A stretch of 64,000 bases of DNA from Apostichopus japonicus. Lineage: Eukaryota > Echinodermata > Holothuroidea > Aspidochirotida > Stichopodidae. The notes under the pieces are model-generated. The model was not told the DNA's origin. It searched no databases and worked only from the letters and a program-made list of their open reading frames with translations. The stretch is taken from positions 18,126,917 through 18,190,916 of the forward strand of contig NC_092571.1 of NCBI RefSeq assembly GCF_037975245.1. The letters run 5' to 3'. Positions within the stretch are counted from its first letter, which is position 1. Every line of letters starts with the position of its first letter. The translations under genes and the position numbers were made by a program. This document shows positions 37,069 through 47,490 of the stretch, piece by piece.

Positions 37069-37131
37069 TATGTGTGTGTGTATGTATGTATGTATGTATG
37101 TATGTATGTATGTATGTATGTGTGTGTGTGC
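37069..37131 (+). repeat. (GTAT)n / (GT)n microsatellite
   Basis: A run of TATG tetranucleotides flanked by GT dinucleotides, just inside the left end of the 2.7-kb element and probably part of it. Confidence 0.9.
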
Positions 37132-37251
37132 GTCTGTGACACTTGCTTGGGTACGCTCTATCTCAATAAGGGAATGTTGGATTGAGGCCAAACTTGGACT
37201 ATAGATCCGCCATATGGAGAAGGTGTGCCCTATTGTTTTTGGTGCCCACAA

Positions 37252-39164
37252 AGGTCACCAAAGGTCAGTTATGGTCCAAAAACCAAAAATATTAAAACTG
37301 CAATAACTCCCAGTGCCAATGTGCGACAAGATTGATATTTTGGGACAAGTTGTGAACTGGTTAGGGGAGCATTTTCAAACTTAACGGTCATGTGATCCGA
37401 GGTCACCAAAGGTCAATTAATGATAAAAAACTAGTATTTTTGCAATAACTTGAGAACGAAATGTCTTTTAGGGTTGGGAGTTGCCTCAATGTAATCCAAT
37501 TGTCGACCCGCATCTGGGTGACCCTTGACCTCAATTTGACCTCTGGTGACCTTTTCGTGTTTTTGGGATTTTTACAGTTTCGATGCTATTTTCAGATGTC
37601 AAAGGTACCTTCTGATCATAAATGTCAACAGGTTGACCCCGTGTGACCTTCGTGTGCGAAGTTATATGGGGTCAAAGTTTTTAGGTCGGAGTTAGGATGG
37701 TTGTACAGACTTTTCGTTTTGTTTTTTGGAATCAGGAGATTAAACTACATCTGAAACCAAGGTCAAAAGGTCAAAGGTCACATTAGAAAAAATGTGCTTA
37801 TTTCGGGAGGAAACGAGCAAAAAAGAAAATGTTTGGTTTTGATGCTAGATTTGGATATCAAAGGTACCTTCCGATCAAAAATGTCAATTGGTTGACACCC
37901 GTGTGACCTTCGTGTGCGAAGTTATACGAGGTCAAAGTTAATTTTCAGACATTTAATGCAACAACTCCCAGTTCCAAGGTGTGACATGGTTGATATTTTT
38001 GGACAAGTTGCAAATGGTATAGGGGAATACTTTCAAACTTAACGGTCATGTGATCCGAGGTCACCAAAGGTCAATTAATGTCAAAAAACTAGTATTTTGG
38101 GGGTAGAAAATGGGCAAAGAAAAAATGTTTGAATTTCCATAGTTTGATGCTCTAATTTAGGTCTCATCAATCAAGAATGTCAGTAAGTTGACCCAAGGTG
38201 ACCTTTGTATGTTAAGTTATATGAGGTCAAAGTTAATTTTCAGACATTTAGTGTAATAACTCCCAGTGCCAAGGTGTTACACAGTTGATATTTTGAGACA
38301 AGTTGCAAATGGTATAGGGGAATATTTTCAAACTTAACGGTCATGTGATCCGAGGTCACCAAAGGTCAATTAATGATAAACTAGTTTTTTTGCGATAACT
38401 TGAGAACAAATTGTCCGTTAGGGTTGGGAGTTGCTTCAATGTAATCCAATTGTCGACCCGCATCTGGGTGACCCTTGACCTCAATTTGACCTCTGGTGAC
38501 CTTTTCGTGTTTTGTGGATTTTTTACAGTTTCGATGCTATTTTCAGATGTTAAAGGTACCTTCTGATCATAAATGTCAATAGGTTGACCCCTGTGTGACC
38601 TTCGTGTGCGAAGTTATATGAGGTCAAAGTTAATTTTCAGACATTTAATGCAATAACTCCCAGTTCCAAGGTGTGACAAGGTTGATTTTTTTGGAGTAGT
38701 TGCAAATGGTATAGGGGAATATTTTCAAACTTAACGGTCATGTGATACAAGGTCACCAAAGGTCAATTAATGATAAAAAACTAGTATTTTTGCAACAACT
38801 TGAGAACAAATTGTCCGTTAGGGTTGGGAGTTGCTTCAATGTAATCCAATTGTCGACCCGCATCTGGGTGACCCTTGACCTCAATTTGACCTCTGGTGAC
38901 CTTTTCGTGTTTTGTGGATTTTTACAGTTTTGATGCTATTTTCAGATGTTAAAGGTACCTTCTGATCATAAATGTCAATTGGTTGACCCCCATTTGACCT
39001 TCGTGTGCGAAGTTATTTGAGGTCAAAGTTAATTTTCACACATTTAATGCAATAACTCCCAGTGCCAAGGTGTGACAAGGTTGATTTTTTTGGACAAGTT
39101 GCAAATGGTATAGGGGAATATTTTCAAACTTAACGGTCATGTGATCCAAGGTCACCAAAGGTCA
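37252..39164. repeat. Satellite core with six DR4 AGGTCA pairs and three TGACCT triplets
   Basis: AGGTCACCAAAGGTCA (AGGTCA, 4-nt spacer, AGGTCA) occurs perfectly at 37252-37267, 37400-37415, 38058-38073, 38353-38368, 38750-38765 and 39149-39164. In the opposite orientation, TGACCT-CAATT-TGACCT-CTGG-TGACCT (5- then 4-nt spacing) occurs at 37526-37552, 38476-38502 and 38876-38902. These spacings are those of DR4 and DR5 nuclear-receptor elements. A further single AGGTCACC lies near 39436. Binding is not shown; repeated copies follow from unit amplification. Confidence 0.85.
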
Positions 39165-39958
39165 GCTAATGTTAAAAAAGTAGTATTATGGGGGGAGAAA
39201 ATGGGCAAAGAAAAAATGTTTGAATTTTTACAGTCATGCTCTATTTAGGTCTCGGTCGATCAAAAATGTCAATTGGTTGACCTCCGGGTGACCTTTGTGT
39301 GTTACATACAAGTTCAAAGTTAATTTTTTGACATTTAATGCAATTAAATCTCAATGCCAAGGTGTGACATGGTTGATATTTTGGGACAAGTTGTGAATGG
39401 GGTGGTGGAACATTTTGAAACTTAAAGGTCATGTCATCTGAGGTCACCATTGTTATCATATCTGTTGACACGCTTGTAGGTCTCTTATATTTCTTACATT
39501 TTCGACGCCATATTTAGATCTCAAAAGTGCCTTTTGATCAAAAATCCGATCACATTTTGTGATCACAAAAGTGTTGGCTATAGTGTTGGTTACTTTATGG
39601 GAACATGTAGGACCACAATTATTTGGACTATTTCAGCCCAATCTTGCTTGATAATATTATGTGTATTGTCATATACCCCAAGCAAGGAACCACAGTGCCC
39701 TTGGGCTCTTGTTATAATTCATTTAGTTTAGTAGTTGGTACTGTATGGTCAATAATGTATATGCAGGTGCCATATATATGCAGGGAATAATTTAGTATTT
39801 AAATATATAATTATGTAGCATATTTTTTAGCCACTTCTTAAATTTGCTGTTCCCTAGCTCTGTGCTCCATACTTCAACACTGTGTACTGTCTGTCATATA
39901 CTTGTATTAATTCCAAAGATAAATGATTCATATATCATAGACTTTTAACCATGTATAA

Positions 39959-39975
39959 TTATACATATATATATA

Positions 39976-40029
<54 letters not shown>
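39959..40029. repeat. (TA)n microsatellite
   Basis: About 70 bp of nearly pure TA dinucleotides with a few interruptions; self-complementary. Confidence 0.95.
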
Positions 40030-40031
<2 letters not shown>

Positions 40032-41094
40032 ATATACATGTCATGCACACATATACACATATATTTGCTAAAACTAAAAAGCCTGTTGAAATTTCCATAC
40101 TGAGCTGTGTTCTGTTCTATTAAATTGTACACTGGGCTGTCAATACAGTTCCCATTGTGTATGTATATATTTCTCGGGCATCACTCTGAAATGTCAATGC
40201 CAATAGGCATATTTTCTTTTGGTAAATTGAAAAATACACAGAGGGATAATCAATATGGATTGAGCTCACCCACAGTAATGTGGAAGAAAAGAACTTAGGT
40301 CTTCTTGATTAGATTAAAGGATGTATCTTTTACCTTCCGGAGACTTTATATAGATTGATTGAGAGCAGCTTAGTGGATCTCCTGAAAATGAATAAATATA
40401 TAATATTCTGTTTTTTTTTTTGCACATCTCATCTAATGCATTCAAATTATGCTAAATACCATTGGGAAATTACCTTGTCTCTTTCATTTGAAGTCAATAT
40501 TTTTTTTGTGAAAAATTGTGAGAAAAAAATGACAGTTATGGAGCTGTTGGATATGTGTGAGCAAGGAGTTTCAGCTGGCATGTGTGAGAAAAAGGACTGT
40601 CATAATTGGCAAAATGCCAAATTAAGTTTTTAAATGTAGTTACTATATAATTATAATAATGAAATTTGTAGTTGAAAAAAATGAAAACTTTATAAATTAT
40701 ATATTTAACTTTATATCAAATTAATCAAATCAAATATTAAATAGTGTGTACATATATAGTACACATCTCTCTCTCTTATGGAGCTATTAATTTGTCCCTA
40801 CTGTATATTATTCCCCTGTAATCTACAGTACAAAGCTTAGCACAAGCATTTACTTATCACCTACTTTGATCCCATTATACCTTCTCTGGATCACTACCCA
40901 TAACTTATAACTTGATCCTTCCAAATTCGCCAATTAATGACACTAGCCCGATCATTGCACATACCTGTACCTGTATTTACAGCTAGCTAGATTGAGCTCT
41001 GTTTGTTGTTATCTGATGTCTGATTTAACAATGAGTTAATTAATAGCGAGCATCTAGTTTACTGTGATCCCTGATGGTGCATCTGCTCTTCATC

Positions 41095-41228
41095 CCTTCA
41101 TCTGTTCTGATCCCTTCACATTTTCTGATCCCTTCATCTTTTCTGATCCCTTCATCTCCTCTGATCACTTAAGCTCCTCTGATCCCTTCATCTCCTCCGA
41201 TCCCTTCATATCCTTTGATCCCTTCTTC
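41095..41228 (+). repeat. 18-bp minisatellite (TGATCCCTTCATCTYYTC)
   Basis: GATC recurs at 41109, 41127, 41145, 41163, 41181, 41199 and 41217, exactly 18 bp apart each time. Because 18 is a multiple of three, the array reads as a repeated hexapeptide like FSDPFI in one frame. It has no gene context and is not called coding. Confidence 0.9.
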
Positions 41229-42743
41229 CCCTGTTATCCACTGCAGGCCATGCACTTCTAACCATTTCAAAATCGCAAAAGAAGAATAAAAAAGAAAAAA
41301 AAGAGTGACACAATTTTGAATTACAGCAGGTATATGTCACCTCAAAATTAATTCTGCACTTTTGCTGATATAATATTATTGTATACACCATCCCCACAAC
41401 TGTTAAAACAAATTATGTAAATGATTTGTATTGCTTTTATTGTGTAAGGAGTTAACAACACTTGAATAGTTTTGCAAAATATGATACTGTGTTACATATA
41501 TATATGCTTAACAAGTTGTATTACACTGTAGTATTGTTGATGTGAAAGTACAGTAGGAATAGGTTATATAGTATCATCGCTTCTTATACAGTATACAAAC
41601 CTAAGCAAGATAAATTACAGGCTACTATATGAACTTAGAATAAATTACTTTATAAGCATTGCTGACCGCACAACCCTGAGGTTCAGATTAATTTCCTAGT
41701 ATCTATGGTCTAAGAAAGGATTTTTCATAGCAGAAGTTTGAAGTTTATGCTGAGAAGTAGCTCATCTCAAAAAATTTGAAAGAGCAGTCGACAGGCTAGC
41801 TGGCCTCTGAAGCAACTGTGATAAACGACCAACCATTGCTAATATCTTTTCATATTTTAATGAAATACCAGCATAGTCAGATCAAACACAGAAGCAGTTA
41901 AATAGCCAGTGGTTTAGCTACTACCCTGGAAGTTTCTAATTGGACAGGCTATAAAAACAATGGCTTGAGGACGGAGTAGTGTAGACCATGGAAACTAAAG
42001 AACCATTAAAAATGAGAAACAACAATATTTGGAAAGGTGAAATTGGTCTTCCAGAGGTGTTAATCAAATAAGACAAATTCCCTGGCAGTGATTACAGTGG
42101 CTGATGAGGGGCGGACTAGGGGCGAGCAGGTGTGCAGATTACTGTACTAGCTCTCTCGCTCTCTCTCTCTCTTGAGAGGAGAACTTAAAATATTAAAAAT
42201 GTTGAATCTAAAATGCATGGGTTTCTGGTTTGCAATTAGCTACATACTAGAAATACGTGGTCGGGCTTGACGAGAGTGATGAAGGTTGAAATCTTTGAAC
42301 CCAATTTAAGGTGACAATTGCAGCTTTACAGCGACTTGAGTTAAGAATAGCTATATACATATACAATTGATGGAGATCTACTGTAAAGCTACTTTTAATA
42401 AGTACTACGTACAATTGTCACTTTAAGAATAAGAACTATATTCTACTAAATTTGTCCATTTATCTAGAATTAGAAGCATTCTTCTGTATAAATCCTATTG
42501 TATGAAGGTATACAGACCTCTGATCACTGACTAAGTCTGTACTCTGTACAGTATTTTCACTGCTGCAGGCTGTCAGTCACAGTAATTCCCATTATACACT
42601 ATGTGTTTGAATAGGTACAGCTGAATGCTGTTGAGTATAAATCTGTACAAATAAACTCCATTAAATACAAAATGCTATTGTGTATGGAATAATGCACTTT
42701 ATAAGCTGTGACTAGCTTGGAGGCTCCACGGTATGACTGTACA

Positions 42744-42802
42744 GTGGTGGTATAGTAGTTAGGGTGTCATACACTTTTAATACGTGACATGGGATTGTAT
42801 CC
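42744..42802 (+). mobile_element. Decayed tRNA-derived SINE head
   Basis: GTGGTGGTATAGTAGTTAGG resembles a Pol III A-box region, and GGATTGTATCC at 42792-42802 resembles a B-box with three differences from GGTTCRANNCC. Spacing is right for a tRNA-like head. Too degenerate to be a tRNA gene. Confidence 0.4.
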
Positions 42803-44006
42803 AAACCATTTCGCCAGAAATCATTGTGAAAAGCCGTCATTTAAGAATTTTCCTGAAGAAAGAATGCCTACCATATACCCTGCATTGAAATGAACAAAGT
42901 TTGGCAAATTTACTGTTGCAGGCATGTACAATGGGACCATATAAATGGGCACAATTGATGTGCATCTTATAGTATATGAAGAACTGACAAAGTATATTGA
43001 GATTTGTACTGCATGTGTGGAGATTTTACTCAGTGTTAACTGTAGGGTGGTGGCATCGGTATATACCATACAGTGTTCATGATACAATAAATATATACTT
43101 TTGAAACAGCTGTCTACACAGTTGCTTTCGATCAATCTTCTTAATTGATTCTTATACTAAATGCACAAACAAAGAAAAATCAGAAAACTTCATGACGAGG
43201 AAAACTATAAAGAAACTAGAACATTTTGAAATTTGATGAATATTTTGATGCGTTTTGAAACTAAAATCCCTAAGCAATTCCTAAGCAAAGGAGTCTAGCT
43301 TGACTGTAATCGAGTTTCACATTTCAAATAACGCGGAAATAATTATACAGCCAACCAATTTGGTTTTCTTTAGTATTTGTGATTACTGCTGAAATGGAGA
43401 GTCTGAAATAATGAGACTGGAATGAAATTGTTAGCAACTTGGAGCTCATTAACAGAATGTTAATGGATAAAACAAAATAATACATCTAGGAGGATTTTTC
43501 ACTTCAAGATCGATTGTAGCCAAGTTGTTTTGAGATATCAGTGGGGTTGGTATACATTTGCCAAAGAAAGCTAAATAATTAAGGAACTAACATTGTGAAT
43601 GTTAGCTTCTGGTATTGTCCTAAGTTATAACCTGTCTCGAGTAACTTTATGTACCCCCCCTCCCCCCAAAATAATGGAAAAAAAACAAAACATTAGGGAT
43701 AATGATTAGAGATTTCAATTTTCCATTGTAAATTGTGAGATTTATAAACAACTATGGACCAATCCACTAGACTTGTATTGTTGTTGTTCTCATACTTGCA
43801 TAAATGCATGTCACATGTACCTCGATCATATTCACCATCATGGAATTTTTATATTTACTACGCGTCTCGCTTTAATACCTGTCTCCCCATGACCTTAGCA
43901 CCCTCGTTCTTGGTTATGGGTTTTGGGATAATACTCCTATGTGTAGGCCTACTTGTGGTACTTTTTGAAATTAAGTGTAGATATGACAGCTCTAATTGTG
44001 CAAGAT

Positions 44007-44468
44007 AAAGTACCCATGCTTGCATTTAAAGCCATTGCACTGTTACTCATAACAGGGTGAATTGTACTTCTGTACTTGTAGTGTGTACTACAGCAGTATA
44101 TTTATATGGATATTAGTGCACTTAGATTAAGTACCCATTTACTAGCTTTTAGAGCCATTACACTGGTACTCATAACAGGTGGAAGTCTACTTCTGTACTT
44201 GTAGAGTGTACTAGTATCTTTATATTTATATGGATAGTGGACTTAGATTTAGCTCCCATATACTCGTACTTAGAGCCAATTGCACTGTTACCCATAACAG
44301 GTGTAAGACCTTATCTGTACTTGTAGAGTGAACTAGTATATTTATATTTATATGGATACTAGTGCACTTAGATTAAGTATCCATATAGTCACATTTAGAG
44401 CCATATTGCACTGGTACTCATAACAGGTGTAAGACTACATCTGTACTTGTAGAGTGTACTTAAGTATC
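44007..44468 (+). repeat. Minisatellite, four units of ~122-126 bp
   Basis: The anchor CATAACAG recurs at 44048, 44171, 44293 and 44419. Each unit also carries an AAGTACCCAT-like start, AGAGCCAT, TCTGTACTTGTAGAGTG and TTTATATGGATA. Units have diverged by point changes and small indels. Confidence 0.9.
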
Positions 44469-45057
44469 TTCATACATTACTGTTTGGAATTGCAAAAATC
44501 TTAATTGTATGTTTTCAATTGTCTATTTAACTTAGTCTCTACATGTTTACATACTCCATTATTGCATTCACTATTTGCATGACTCACGAGAAACGTCACA
44601 ATTATTTTCGGTATCATTTACCAACTCAGCGGGTTTTGTGTTTGTTTATGTAGCATTCATACTACGTGTTCCCTGGCCATGCAGCAGCCTGTAGTCTCAG
44701 CACTGTTTACAAGCACTATAACCCTTAACTATCCATCCACATCTATCTGTACATATGAAACAGAGATGTACGTTTGTGTTTGATGTCACAGTTCGTTAAT
44801 TTCAGAGCCTATCAAGATCGTTATAATGTAAACTCATCAATGTCCTTGCGAGATGACAGAAGTTGTTTATTATAGATATATGTCTCCATCTTTTTCTTTG
44901 CTTTCCTGCGTTTTTGCATGGCACCCATTTTCTGTCTGTTTCACTATTTTGTTCGATGTTCCAATAATCAATCTTTGTCTCTTGAGGAGCCTTCTGCTGT
45001 CGTCTTGAGTTGATGAATAAATTACGGCCGTTTCTGCTTGGCGAGCTTGATCACCAA

Positions 45058-45083
45058 AAAAAAAAAAAAAAAAAAAAAAAAAA
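45058..45083 (+). repeat. Poly-A run (26 A)
   Basis: Homopolymer run. It could be the tail of a processed retroinsert, but I could not recognise an upstream body or target duplication. Confidence 0.8.
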
Positions 45084-46409
45084 GGTGAAGAGAGAGTGTT
45101 AAATATCAAAATAGCAGAGGGTAATGATCGCTCAAGTGGCACAGAATGTTTCCAATGCCGAGAGATTTCTTCGCAAATGTCAGTTAAAGTACAAAAGGCT
45201 TTTTTTTTGGTTAATCTCTCGATGAGATCTGTATGGAGCTAAGTATAAATATGTTCTCAAATTGTTAAAGAACATCTTTGGAAGCGTATGATTTGTGGAT
45301 GACCAATTAGATACATTTTGATATGAAGGCCTTTGATAGTGAAACATGTTTGTATCTTCATTGTTACAATGTATGTACATGTTCAAATACCAGTAAATTT
45401 TACCACTTATCATGTAGAATTATTGGGTTGGACAATTAACTTTTGTGCCTATATGTATCCGTGGTGAATATTAGAGTAAAAACTTAAAAGGGAAAGTGAC
45501 CATGCAGGTGCTGGCGAGGATTAGAGCCTGGCTGCTGGTTAGTTATTTTAATAAGTACTGTAACTTTAATATTTTTGGAAAACAATAACTTGAACAGTAT
45601 GCAATATAAGTAAAATAATACAAAATTAAATTGTACATTTTTTAGCAGTTATACATGCTGCACACAGTTACAGGTCTGTATGGATATACCCAGAACTATT
45701 ATAATTATATTATTATTGGCATGGTATGTGTGCTTAAGAATCCATCTGGTGACATACTTCCATGAGGCCTAGATACACACACACACCCTCTATATATGTC
45801 TCTGAACAAAGTACAGTAATGTGTATAGGCCTGCGTATTTCAGTGCTACGATATACTATTGGCATGCATATAGCTGGACTGTATTGTTCATACAGCAGTA
45901 CCTGCATAATTATGCTTTCATCTGGTGAAATATGTTGACCTGTTTAAATGTGTTTGAAGATGTTTAAATCTCTACACTGAAGTTATTGAACAGTACATGA
46001 ATATATAGACCTATGCATAGGAGTGTACTGTATATATATATGTACCACATGAACTGTGTTTACTCTCCAGGGAGAATTACTTAAATACATTACTTCAAGT
46101 GCATTCTATATATGCTCTCGGGAATTCTTGAGACAAGTGTCAGCCGAAACGGATGTGTTTGGTTTCTTCACTTAAAAGCGTCATTGATGTACTCGATAAA
46201 TTCCATCCAATAAGTAATGTACGGATTCCTACTGGGAGAGTGAGGGGCCTCCAAAGGATAGGCTGTATGAATGTGATGCAACTGTATTAAATGTATTTAC
46301 ACTATATACTATAGTGAAGCGTGTGAGATTGAATCAGTGCCAGTATACTATGCATACTGACATTGCATATGACTGTCACATGTCAACAGTAACCGTTAGC
46401 TTAATGTTA

Positions 46410-46448
46410 GCCTCTGAAGATAATATCGCTATGGTAATGTCAGGCCCT
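46410..46448 (+). ncRNA. Hammerhead-like motif, copy 2 (degenerate)
   Basis: Shares GCCTCTGAAGA and GTCAGGCCCTCT with copy 1 at 34420, but the stem II hairpin arms no longer pair and GAAAC has become GTAAT. A decayed member of the same repeat family rather than a possible ribozyme. Confidence 0.35.
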
Positions 46449-46544
46449 CTAACTCTTAAACATTTACCAACATAGGGTTTTTGCAGTAGATATGCAATTT
46501 GCTAAACATTTTTGGCTCTCTTTGATTTATATTTAGTAACTAAT

Positions 46545-46645
46545 GTAAAGAGAGCGAGAGATGGAGAGAGGGAGGGAGGAAGAGAAAAGAAGGGGAGGAA
46601 GGGATGGAGGAAGGTCGGGAGGGAGAGAAAAGAAGAGGAGAAATT
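46545..46645 (+). repeat. Polypurine (GA-rich) tract
   Basis: About 100 bp almost entirely of A and G on the + strand, with GGGAGGGAGGAAGAGAAAAG-type blocks repeated. Capable in principle of triplex formation. No coding content. Confidence 0.85.
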
Positions 46646-47216
46646 TAAGAGACTTAGTACAAGTATGAAAATTATACCTTAAAATTGAACTAAATGCATT
46701 ATGTGTGTTACAGTACATCACAATACAAAGTACACATACATGTATACACATGTACACTAAATGACTCTTAAGTGTGGTCACTGGTCAGATAAAAACAAGT
46801 CATATTGATGTTTTTCTTAAATCAAATTTATTGATTCTGTATATGCAGATAATCTTTCATTGTTTATTTTATCGATTTTGGCAAGCAATTGCAAGGTTAA
46901 TTATAGTTATTCTGTTTAACTTAAATTAGTAACTAAAACAAACGTCAGAAAAAAAATGAATATATGGTAGAAATGATATCCGACTAATCCCATAATTTGA
47001 ATTTAAGAAAATATGTAATCATATACATTCAAACTTTTTTTTTTTGGCTGTTATTTATTACTCTTTCCTTACTTCTATCTCATACTTTCTAGATTACACA
47101 TATTAGCAAGTTTCTATAAATCATTCCATATATTATCTCCCAAGATCTGTTAAAACAATTGCTAGAAAAACATTGGCCACTTTCCTTAATTGTTTCTGTC
47201 TGTTCTGTTTCTACAG

Positions 47217-47360
47217 GTTGGTTATCAACAACAGAAGTTTTAGATGTCATCGAGCAGAATTATATCCTGGCTGTGGTGGCAGCAGACTGCAGTCATAGAC
47301 AGAGCGAACCAGTCATAGTCACCGTTCATGTCGGTCATGTCTGCGCACCCGGATGGAAAG
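47217..47360 (+). CDS. CLSTN: Calsyntenin exon 4: end of cadherin repeat 2 (codons 201-249)
   Basis: This exon closes the second cadherin repeat. The first two bases complete Gly201 and codons run from 47219. It reads 'WLSTTEVLDVIEQNYILAVVAADCSHRQSE' in two stretches (202-231), then 'PVIVTVHVGHVCAPGWK' (232-248). The 'ADC' cysteine (225) and the 'C.PGWK' cysteine (243) match, from memory, the 'YDC' and 'C.PSW' positions that end cadherin 2 in vertebrate calsyntenins. The exon ends in a split codon (G|) before GTAAAT, phase 1. The open frame continues past the donor into C-rich intron sequence and then stops, which supports the splice site. Confidence 0.95.
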
Positions 47361-47395
47361 GTAAATTATCAAATGTGACAAGAGAAGAACAGGCA

Positions 47396-47490
47396 TTAAA
47401 TCCCCCACCTCTATCCCCATCCAACCCCCATCTCTACCCCCATCCCGGGCTCCCATATCCCATCCCACCCCAACCTCCCATATCCCCCAA
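47396..47490 (+). repeat. C-rich tract ('CCCCATC'-type repeats) immediately after exon 4
   Basis: Many C3-C5 runs spaced by 3-6 bases begin about 40 bp after the exon 4 donor. The minus strand is G-run rich and could form a G-quadruplex; the plus strand an i-motif. Effect on splicing is speculative. Confidence 0.75.

Larger units (their letters stand above)
37025..39691. mobile_element. ~2.7-kb non-autonomous element: 12-bp TIRs, microsatellite, AGGTCA-rich satellite core
   Basis: The perfect 12-bp ends GGTTCCTTGCTT (37025-37036) and AAGCAAGGAACC (39680-39691) are inverted. The left end adds a hairpin (GGTTCCTT, then AAGGAACC at 37043-37050). The right end adds a CCCAAG/CTTGGG hairpin (39677-39705). 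Just inside the left end is a (GTAT)n/(GT)n block. The rest is tandem units anchored by 'cttaacggtcatgtgat' at about 37380, 38038, 38335, 38730 and 39128 (intervals ~658, 297, 395, 398). Hairpin ends, a microsatellite and a minisatellite core recall pearl/HINE-type non-autonomous elements in invertebrates; the assignment is inference. No coding domain seen. Confidence 0.7.
35789..47216 (+). other. Calsyntenin intron 3 (11,428 bp, phase 1)
   Basis: Donor GTATGG, acceptor TCTACAG ending at 47216. Contains a 2.7-kb AGGTCA-rich element (37025-39705), a (TA)n block (39959-40029), an 18-bp minisatellite (41095-41228), a decayed SINE head (42744-42802), a ~123-bp minisatellite (44007-44468), a poly-A run (45058-45083), a degenerate hammerhead-like copy (46410-46448) and a polypurine tract (46545-46645). 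CT dinucleotides run at about 42150-42172. The stretches 35800-37020, 40640-41060, 41240-42730, 42810-44000 and 45090-46400 show nothing I can name. Confidence 0.8.

Noticed and set aside
37252-39164. CRISPR-like array
   Set aside because: Repeats are long satellite units without unique spacers, in an animal intron.
41064-41261. Repetitive FSDPFI-type peptide
   Set aside because: Produced by an 18-bp minisatellite whose period is a multiple of three; no sign of a gene.
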